From: Aliidongia dinghuensis
GTDB lineage: Bacteria > Pseudomonadota > Alphaproteobacteria > ATCC43930 > CGMCC-115725
Assembly (NCBI RefSeq): GCF_014643535.1
Contig: NZ_BMJQ01000001.1
Span: 620,001 to 684,000 of the forward strand
Reading direction: 5' to 3'
DNA length: 64,000 nt
This document shows positions 1 through 5,728 of this stretch, in pieces; the stretch's first letter is position 1, and each line of letters starts with the position of its first letter. The position numbers and the translations under genes were made by a program. Under the pieces are notes generated by a model that worked only from the letters and a program-made list of their open reading frames with translations, was not told where the DNA came from and did not search any database.

Positions 1-467
1 ACGCTGCGCACCGCACCGCCGACCAGTCAGGTCCCAGGCAAGCTGTGAGCTTCCCGTTGTGCGTTCCCGAGCCGCGGGTGCCTGAGGCGCGGATGCCCGA
101 GTCGCGGATGCCCGAGTCGCATGCGGCGGGTGCTGCCGCGCGGCGGCGCCCGGAAGCGGCCCTCACTCCGTCCTGCGACCCGACCGAAGCATCCTCCGGC
201 GACCGGTTGGAATCACTATGCTTTGTCTGAAATCGATGCGGCCGCGGCTCGAGCGTACCTCGAGCGCGTCCGCCGGCCTTTGGGGCGTTGCCGCAACTTC
301 CGCTTGGCGGATGGCCCCCGGCACCGAATAATGCGGGCCGCGCGGAAGGGAAGGGCCGCAAAGGCCGCCCGTGCGTGGTCTCACGCTCGTCGTGAGGCAG
401 CCATGGCCGGCTTCCGGGCATTCGGATCGCCGGGCGCGCAGCATCTTGCAACCGATGTGACGACGGC
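1..467. other. Left edge, no confident gene
   Basis: The first 48 bases are open in frame 1 on the plus strand and end in TGA at 46-48, so they could be the last codons of a gene starting outside the window; 15 codons are too few to identify it. The rest holds a 15-bp tandem repeat (74-118) and then sequence with short overlapping open frames whose translations are rich in Arg and Pro and look non-coding. No tRNA or terminator was seen. Confidence 0.5.
74..118. repeat. 15-bp tandem repeat, 3 copies
   Basis: Two perfect 15-bp copies of GCGGATGCCCGAGTC lie at 89-103 and 104-118. They are preceded by a third, diverged copy (GCGGGTGCCTGAGGC) at 74-88. The array follows the stop codon at 46-48. 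A 61-codon frame crosses it and would read PEARM/PESRM/PESHA, but that frame has no other sign of being a gene. Confidence 0.85.
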
Positions 468-1247
468 ATGATTGCACCGAACGCCGCCCCGATTGCCGCT
501 GCCCCCGTTTCGGTGGGCTCGCTTGGCGCTGCCGAGGCGGCGGCCGAGTATCTCGCGGTGATGGGCGCATTGGCCGATGCGCGGATCGGGCCGCTCGAGA
601 TCCTGGCGGGCGGTGTCCCGCCCGAGCCTGGCCCGCATTATCCGGCCGGCGAGGTCTGGGACCAGGTCACCCACGCGCAGTATTTCTTCCATGCCCATGC
701 CGACGGTGACCGCCATCCGGGCGAGGTCGGGCATTTCCACACGTTCCTCGGCCAAGGCGGCATGCCGCGCGGCCTGGTCCCGCTCGTGCTGCCGGAAATG
801 GCGCTGGCGCCGCTCAAGCTGCCGGTGAAGGAGAAGGGCGGCGTGTCGATGACCCATCGCTCGGCGCGCGATCGCGGCGTGTTCAGCCATTTGATCGGCA
901 TCAGCGTCGATGCGGCGGGCGTGCCCTTGGCGCTCTTCACGACCAATCGCTGGGTGACGGGCGAGACCTGGTATCGGGCCGAGGACGTGATCCGCCTGCT
1001 CGACCGCTTCGCCTTCGCCGAGGCCGGGCCGACCGCGTTGGTCGATCGCTGGCTGGTCGCGGTGCTGCGCCTGCTGCGCCGCCCGGTCGTCGAGCTGATC
1101 GAAGCGCGCGACGCCGTGATGATGGATTGGCGGCGCCGGCGCAGCCGGCAGAGCCACGTCTTCGACGACCGACGACTAGAAGTGATGTCAGAACGTCCGA
1201 TCGACTTCGCCGCGGCCCTGGCCGAGGCGCGAGCGCAAGTCGCCTGA
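468..1247 (+). CDS. Uncharacterised protein (DUF6969-like)
   Basis: This encodes 259 residues from ATG at 468; no clear ribosome-binding site precedes it, so the start could lie slightly downstream. The middle carries a His-rich stretch, HAQYFFHAHADGDRHPGE followed by HFHTFL (about residues 64-88), which could bind a metal, and then GMPRGLVPLVLPEMALAP. I associate this pattern with an uncharacterised bacterial family (DUF6969), from memory and without a search. There is no signal peptide or membrane segment, so it is probably cytoplasmic. The C-terminal 50 residues are Arg-rich. It stands alone; the next gene starts 170 bp downstream on the same strand. Function unknown. Confidence 0.82.
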   Translation: MIAPNAAPIAAAPVSVGSLGAAEAAAEYLAVMGALADARIGPLEILAGGVPPEPGPHYPAGEVWDQVTHAQYFFHAHADGDRHPGEVGHFHTFLGQGGMPRGLVPLVLPEMALAPLKLPVKEKGGVSMTHRSARDRGVFSHLIGISVDAAGVPLALFTTNRWVTGETWYRAEDVIRLLDRFAFAEAGPTALVDRWLVAVLRLLRRPVVELIEARDAVMMDWRRRRSRQSHVFDDRRLEVMSERPIDFAAALAEARAQVA

Positions 1248-1416
1248 CAGCGCGCGGTTGTAATCCGACATGCGAGGGACCGAAGCTAACGAGACATTAA
1301 GGCTTTGGAGCTGAAGCTATTCTAGGGCGGTTTTAAAATGCCGCACCTACGCGAGGCCGGTTCAGCTACACTGGCTCAGTGTACTGGCGCGTCGGCGGAG
1401 GGGTGCAGGAACGACT

Positions 1417-2538
1417 ATGAGCGAAGGTCTGAGCCAGGAAGACGTCGCGGCACTTCTGAACGACGTTTCCGCGCCGGAAGCGGCGGCGGGACGGCTGGGC
1501 GCCAAGGTCGCCGAGGGCACGCTGACCGAGGCCGAGCGGCAGGTGGCCGAACAAGTGCTCCGCGTCATGCTCGACGGTGCCGCGATCCAGGTCCGCAAAG
1601 TCCTGTCCGAAACGCTGAAGGACAGCCAGTTCCTGCCGCACGACATCGCGGTGTCGCTCGCCAATGACGTCGAGTCCGTCGCGATCCCGGTGCTGCAATT
1701 CTCCAGGGTCCTGAGCGATGAGGACCTGATCGCGATCGTGCGCGCCGGCACGCCGTCGAAGCAGATCGCCATCGCCGGCCGCCCGGAAGTCTCGATGGCG
1801 GTGGCCGGCGAGCTGATCCAGACGGACAACAACCTTGCCGTGGCAACGCTCGTCGGCAATCCGGGTGCCAAGCTCGACGATACGCTGATGGAGCGCGCGG
1901 TGACGCGGTTCGGTTCGGACGAGCGCGTGACGCAGGAACTGTCGAAACGCCCGAACCTGCCGCTGTCGGTCGCGGAGCGGCTGGTGCATTTCACGGTCGA
2001 GAGCCTCAGAGCCTATATCGCGAAGCGCACCGACCTGCCTGAAGCGGTCATCACCCAGATCGTGCTGAAGACGCGCGAGCAGGTGACGGTCGACCTGCGC
2101 TCGGCCCACTTCCCGGCCGAGGAGGCGCTCGAGCTGGTGCAGCACCTGCACGCCGCGAAACGGCTCACCCCCTCGCTCATCCTGCGGGCGCTCTGCGTCG
2201 GCGACGTCAGTTTGTTCGAGGCGGCCATGTCGCAGCTGGCCGGCATTGCCGTCCATAATGCGCGGCTCCTGATCCATGACGCGGGCCAGTTGGGATTCAA
2301 GTCGCTCTATGACCGGACCGGCCTGCCGCAGAACTATTTCCCGGCCTTCCGGGTCGCAACCCAGGTCGCGCACGAGACGGCGCTCGACGGCAGCGCCTAC
2401 GACCGCGAGCGCTACCGCCGCCAGATGATCGAACGGATTCTGACGCAGTTTGAAGAAATGGGTACCGATGACCTGGATTACCTGTTGATCCGGCTCGAGG
2501 ACCCGACGCCCGAGCCGCCGACCCGCCACAGGCAATAG
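1417..2538 (+). CDS. DUF2336 domain protein
   Basis: This encodes 373 residues from ATG at 1417, with AGGAA about 7 nt upstream. The protein is almost entirely helical, with HEAT-like repeats (for example around DEDLIAIVRAGTPSKQIAIA and DERVTQELSKRPNLPLSVAE). This matches DUF2336, a family common in alphaproteobacteria, where some members sit beside signalling genes. It has no signal peptide, no membrane segment and no visible catalytic motif. The likely role is a protein-interaction scaffold in the cytoplasm, but that is inferred from fold type only. It is monocistronic and converges on the IclR gene. Confidence 0.88.
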   Translation: MSEGLSQEDVAALLNDVSAPEAAAGRLGAKVAEGTLTEAERQVAEQVLRVMLDGAAIQVRKVLSETLKDSQFLPHDIAVSLANDVESVAIPVLQFSRVLSDEDLIAIVRAGTPSKQIAIAGRPEVSMAVAGELIQTDNNLAVATLVGNPGAKLDDTLMERAVTRFGSDERVTQELSKRPNLPLSVAERLVHFTVESLRAYIAKRTDLPEAVITQIVLKTREQVTVDLRSAHFPAEEALELVQHLHAAKRLTPSLILRALCVGDVSLFEAAMSQLAGIAVHNARLLIHDAGQLGFKSLYDRTGLPQNYFPAFRVATQVAHETALDGSAYDRERYRRQMIERILTQFEEMGTDDLDYLLIRLEDPTPEPPTRHRQ

Positions 2539-2672
2539 GGCACTTAGCCCGCCTTCCTCCGATCCCGCTTCAACTGAGCAAAAAGACAATTATGCGCCAA
2601 CGGCTTGGCGCCTGATGCTCATACGTCCGGGACTTCCTCGACCCTGAAATAGACCGGCCGGCCACGTGCCCG

Positions 2673-3449
2673 TCATCCCTGCAGGTGCAGCGCGGGGGTC
2701 AGGCGTTCGCAGGTTTCGATCAGCGCGGGCAGGTGCTCCGTCCGCATCGTGTCGGCGTCGAGGCGGGTCGCGCGGGCGCTGGTGACGAGTGCTGCCACGA
2801 CCTGGCCCGAGCGGTTGCGCAGCGGGACGCCGAGCGCGATCAGGCCGGGTTCGAGCTCGCGGTCGACCAAGGCCCAGCCCTGGGCCGCGACCGTCTCCAG
2901 CTCTGCCATCAGCCGCGCGGGATCGGTCAGCGTGAACGGCGTATAGGCGGGGAGGTCGGCTTGGCTGAGCCGCGCCGCACGCTCGTCGGGCGGCAGGGCC
3001 GACAGCAGCACGCGCCCCATCGCGGTGTGAAACGCCGGCAGGCGGGCGCCGACGCCGAACGAGACCGCGACCGTCTCCGTCCGTCCCGCGCGCGCCACAT
3101 GCACGACCTCGATGCCGTCGAGCATGCCGGCGGCGCAGGTGGCCCTGAGCCGGCTCGACACGTCGCGCAGCGCCGGCTGGATCACGTCCCAGATCGGCAT
3201 CGACGACAGGAAGGCGTAGCCGAGCTCCAGAATGCGCGGGCGCAGCGAATAGAGCCGCCCATCGACGCCGACGTAGCCGAGTTCGACGAGCGTGTGCAGG
3301 AAGCGTCGGACCACGGCGCGCGACAGGCCGGTGCGCTTGGCGACGTCGCTCATGCTGAGCTGCGGTGTGTCCGCGCCGAAAGCGCGGATGACCGCGAGGC
3401 CCCGCGCAAGTGAATGGACAAAGTCGGCGTCGGAATCTGCTTGTGACAC
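2673..3449 (-). CDS. IclR-family transcriptional regulator (PcaR/PobR type)
   Basis: This encodes 258 residues from GTG at 3449, chosen because AAGGAA lies 5 nt upstream. Residues 10-70 form the N-terminal winged helix (LSMSDVAKRTGLSRAVVRRF is the recognition region). Residues 80-255 are the IclR effector-binding domain (GVGARLPAFHTAMGRVLLSA, then RELEPGLIALGVPLRN). It resembles the PcaU/PcaR/PobR subgroup, which usually controls breakdown of aromatic acids, but no aromatic-degradation gene lies nearby, so the target is unknown. Two palindromes directly upstream (3471-3485, 3490-3504) suggest autoregulation. The secreted hydrolase upstream on the same strand could be a target, though the two genes are separated by a terminator-like hairpin. 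Confidence 0.93.
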   Translation of the reverse strand: MSQADSDADFVHSLARGLAVIRAFGADTPQLSMSDVAKRTGLSRAVVRRFLHTLVELGYVGVDGRLYSLRPRILELGYAFLSSMPIWDVIQPALRDVSSRLRATCAAGMLDGIEVVHVARAGRTETVAVSFGVGARLPAFHTAMGRVLLSALPPDERAARLSQADLPAYTPFTLTDPARLMAELETVAAQGWALVDRELEPGLIALGVPLRNRSGQVVAALVTSARATRLDADTMRTEHLPALIETCERLTPALHLQG

Positions 3450-3470
3450 GAAAGTTCCTTAGGGTAAGGT

Positions 3471-3504
3471 GTTCGCAACTAGAACATAAGTTCGCGCAGC
3501 GAAC
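3471..3504. promoter_or_regulatory. Paired IclR-type operator palindromes
   Basis: Two 15-mers with GTTC...GAAC ends lie just upstream of the IclR-family start: GTTCGCAACTAGAAC at 3471-3485 and the perfect palindrome GTTCGCGCAGCGAAC at 3490-3504. Their starts are 19 bp apart, close to two helical turns, as expected for two dimers bound on one face. IclR-family regulators of the PcaR/PobR group bind sites of this size. Binding by the adjacent regulator is inferred. Confidence 0.6.
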
Positions 3505-3576
3505 AATTCCCGGTTCGGGGAACGGGAGGCAACGCCTGACGCTTTGCGATCGGGTGTTCGGGATCCGGAACGCATC

Positions 3577-3611
3577 GAACGGCGGCGATGAAAATCGCCG
3601 CCGTTCTTTTT
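3577..3611 (+). terminator. Strong intrinsic terminator pointing plus
   Basis: A perfect 13-bp stem (GAACGGCGGCGAT at 3577-3589 with its complement at 3594-3606) closes a GAAA tetraloop and is followed by TTTTT. The U tract lies only on the plus side. Both flanking genes are on the minus strand, so no annotated gene ends here in the direction the terminator faces. Confidence 0.85.
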
Positions 3612-3624
3612 GGGGCAGGTGCTG

Positions 3625-4719
3625 TTACTTCAGCAGATCGACCAGGGCGCCTTTCCACACGGCGGCGAGCGCCAGGGTCTGGTGGCCCCGGGTCTGCGGC
3701 GAGGCGGGAACCAGCACATATCGCCCGGCCTTGAGGCGGCGCATCGCCACTTCCATCGCGCCAAGCTCGGCCGGGTTCAGCAGATCGTCGGCGAAATTGA
3801 CCGCGGTTAGCGGCACCTCGATCTTTTCCAGATCGGCCGAGGGGTCGTAGTCGTAGGACGATTCGAACCAGTAGAGATAGTCGTTGGCGTCCGTGCCCTT
3901 GGTGTAGTCGGCGACCCACTGGTCATAGAGCTGGGTCGCCCGGGTCCGGCTGGGGGCCGCCTGCTGCAGGAACGCCGCGTTGTTGACCATGATGTTGAAG
4001 ATGGGCAGCGCGTGGACGAAGCCCGTCGGCTCCTTGACATAATCGCCGCCATGCCAGGCCGGATCGTTGCGGATCGCCTCGACGATCAATTGCCGCCACA
4101 GCATGTTGCGGCCGGCGATCGGCACCGGCTGTGCGGCGATCGGCATCAGCGCATCCATGAAGGCCGGATGCCGCTCGCCCCAGAGCCAGGTCTGCATGCC
4201 GCCCATGGAGGTGCCGAGCACGAGCCGCAGGTGCTTGATGCCGAGCCCTTCGGTCGCCAGCCGATACTGGCCCTCGACCGCGTCGAGATAGCCGTAGTGC
4301 GGGAAATGCCCCTTGAGCCCGTCCGACGGCTTGCTCGAGCCGCCATGGCCGATCGCGTCCGGCAGGATGATGAAATATTTCGCCGCATCGAGCGGCTGGC
4401 CGGGGCCGAACAGCTCGCCCGCGAGCGAGGGCGCGAGGAAGTTCGTCCCGGCTCCTGTCGTGCCGTGCAGCAGCATGACCGCATTGGTGATGGCACCCTC
4501 GGCATCGCGCGCGGCCGTGCCGAGCGTCGTGTAGTGGAAGCGCGCATTCGCCAGGTGCTCGCCGTTTGCGAGCGCGAAATCGGCGATTGTGAAGTCGCCT
4601 TCCCGCTGGTTCGGATAGGCCGTGTCGGCCAGCGCCGGGCTTGCCGCCAGGAAGGCGAGGAGTGCTGCCGCGAACCGCCGGATCGGGTGGCGGATTGGGC
4701 GGCGGGGCAGGGGCGTCAT
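3625..4719 (-). CDS. Secreted alpha/beta hydrolase, MetX-like
   Basis: This encodes 364 residues from ATG at 4719, with AAGGGA about 9 nt upstream. Residues 1-31 look like a signal peptide: an Arg-rich start, then FAAALLAFLAASPALA with an AxA cleavage site. The mature part matches the homoserine-acetyltransferase-like branch of alpha/beta hydrolases. It has the nucleophile elbow GTSMGGMQTW, an HGTTGAGTNF oxyanion region, an Asp near NFADDLLNPAEL and a His in TRGHQTL. True MetX is cytoplasmic and has no signal peptide, so an exported esterase or acyltransferase is more likely than methionine synthesis. Substrate unknown. It appears monocistronic. Confidence 0.9.
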   Translation of the reverse strand: MTPLPRRPIRHPIRRFAAALLAFLAASPALADTAYPNQREGDFTIADFALANGEHLANARFHYTTLGTAARDAEGAITNAVMLLHGTTGAGTNFLAPSLAGELFGPGQPLDAAKYFIILPDAIGHGGSSKPSDGLKGHFPHYGYLDAVEGQYRLATEGLGIKHLRLVLGTSMGGMQTWLWGERHPAFMDALMPIAAQPVPIAGRNMLWRQLIVEAIRNDPAWHGGDYVKEPTGFVHALPIFNIMVNNAAFLQQAAPSRTRATQLYDQWVADYTKGTDANDYLYWFESSYDYDPSADLEKIEVPLTAVNFADDLLNPAELGAMEVAMRRLKAGRYVLVPASPQTRGHQTLALAAVWKGALVDLLK

Positions 4720-4868
4720 GCGGCAAGGTCCCTTTTCGAAATGGGTAGTCCGCCGGCGAATCTAGCGAAACTTTTGGTAGATCGCAGATGGAAACCCGCG
4801 GGTGCCCTTCCGTTTGTGGCGGCGGCTGCTTATGCTAGCGGGAGGTGCGTTTCCGGAGCGGTGCTGCG

Positions 4869-5144
4869 ATGCGGGTGGGAATGATCGGGGCGGTTGGCGT
4901 GGCGGCACTTCTCGGGCTCGGCGGGTGCAGCAGCACGCCTGAGGACTTCACCGTCACCGGCGTGATCGCGAACCCGGGGGCGAGCCAATTCGCCAATACC
5001 GACCCGGCCGTCGACGCGGTGCTGGCAAAGCAGATCTGCGCCGACGGTTACGAGAAGCTCGACGAGCAGTCGGTCCCGGCCGACAAAGGCAGCTTCGACA
5101 AATGGAAGCTGCGCTGCACCCAGTACCATGTGAGGCTGTTCTAG
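4869..5144 (+). CDS. Small lipoprotein
   Basis: This encodes 91 residues if translation starts at ATG 4869; an in-frame ATG at 4845 would add eight residues before the basic start and is less likely. The N-terminus MRVGMIGAVGVAALLGLGGC is a lipoprotein signal ending in the lipobox LGGC, so the mature protein starts at Cys20 and is lipid-anchored. The mature part has two further Cys residues (ICADGYEK and LRCTQY) that could form a disulfide. Family not recognised. The stop codon is followed by a tandem repeat (5151-5209). Confidence 0.8.
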   Translation: MRVGMIGAVGVAALLGLGGCSSTPEDFTVTGVIANPGASQFANTDPAVDAVLAKQICADGYEKLDEQSVPADKGSFDKWKLRCTQYHVRLF

Positions 5145-5150
5145 GCGCGC

Positions 5151-5209
5151 GGACGCCGGTCAGTCTGGACGCCGGCCAATCTGGGCGCAATCTGGGCGCC
5201 GGTCAGTCG
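5151..5209. repeat. 16-bp tandem array between two convergent stops
   Basis: Units begin at 5151 (GGACGCCGGTCAGTCT), 5167 (GGACGCCGGCCAATCT), 5183 (shortened, GGGCGCAATCT) and 5194 (GGGCGCCGGTCAGTCG). The array starts 7 bp after the lipoprotein stop. Its last unit contains TCA at 5203-5205, which is the stop codon of the small membrane protein on the other strand. Confidence 0.85.
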
Positions 5210-5334
5210 TTGAGCGTGACCAGCAGGCCGGCGCCGATCATCACCCCGAAGAATGGTAGGCCGACGGTGATTTCCCCGAGCGCGGCGGCGACAACGCTGG
5301 CGGAAATGGTGAGCCAGCCGATGAGCTTCTTCAT
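5203..5334 (-). CDS. 43-residue membrane protein
   Basis: This short gene starts at ATG 5334, has AGGGGA six nt upstream and ends with TGA at 5205-5203. The product begins MKKLIGWLTISASVVAAALG, continues through a Gly/Pro turn (EITVGLPFFG) and ends in a second hydrophobic run (VMIGAGLLVTLND). It could cross the membrane once or form a short helical hairpin. The Lys pair at the start, the good ribosome-binding site and the coherent hydrophobic pattern support a real gene. No family recognised. It is convergent with the lipoprotein gene. Confidence 0.65.
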   Translation of the reverse strand: MKKLIGWLTISASVVAAALGEITVGLPFFGVMIGAGLLVTLND

Positions 5335-5427
5335 GAACGGTCCCCTACGGCATGAGAACGGTGCGTTGGTCTCACAACGAGGGGCGGCAGGACTTATTCC
5401 GCCGACCGGCGAAAATAGGGCATTTTT

Positions 5428-5688
5428 GTGACTGAGGACGCGGTCGAACTGCTGGGATTAGTCGCCGGTCTCCTTACGACGGCGAGTTTCCTGCCGCAGG
5501 TGGTGAAGGTGCTGCGCGAGAAGAACACCGCCGGCATCTCGCTCGGCATGTATGCCGCTTTCACGGTCGGCGTGGCCCTCTGGCTCGTCTACGGGCTCTT
5601 GCTCGGGCGCCCGGCGATCATCGTGCCGAACCTGGTGACGCTGCTGCTCGCCGGTCTCGTCCTCGTCCTCAAGCTGCGCCACGGCTGA
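5428..5688 (+). CDS. SemiSWEET-type PQ-loop transporter
   Basis: This encodes 86 residues from GTG at 5428, with AGGG about 7 nt upstream. It has three membrane helices (about 7-27, 37-57, 64-83). The PQ-loop motif FLPQVVKVLREKNTAGIS lies in helix 1 and the following loop. This is the size and layout of bacterial SemiSWEETs, which act as homodimers and move sugars passively across the inner membrane. Substrate not predictable. No sugar-metabolism operon is linked to it. The stop codon sits in the first unit of a 15-bp repeat. Confidence 0.9.
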   Translation: MTEDAVELLGLVAGLLTTASFLPQVVKVLREKNTAGISLGMYAAFTVGVALWLVYGLLLGRPAIIVPNLVTLLLAGLVLVLKLRHG

Positions 5689-5728
5689 GTGGGGCAGGGC
5701 TGGGTCCCGCAGGGCTGAGCCCAAGTCA
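5684..5728. repeat. 15-bp stop-codon tandem repeat, 3 units
   Basis: Units start at 5684 (GCTGAGTGGGGCAGG), 5699 (GCTGGGTCCCGCAGG) and 5714 (GCTGAGCCCAAG...). The first unit contains the SemiSWEET stop codon. The third repeats TGA in the same frame, 30 nt later. The array fills the whole gap up to the convergent HD-GYP gene. Confidence 0.8.

Noticed and set aside
45..230. 61-codon frame over the 15-bp tandem repeat
   Set aside because: Low-complexity product, no binding site, and no family; the pattern is explained by the DNA repeat.
381..1157. 258-codon open frame on minus
   Set aside because: It is antisense to the 468-1247 gene, whose His-rich motif is far more protein-like.
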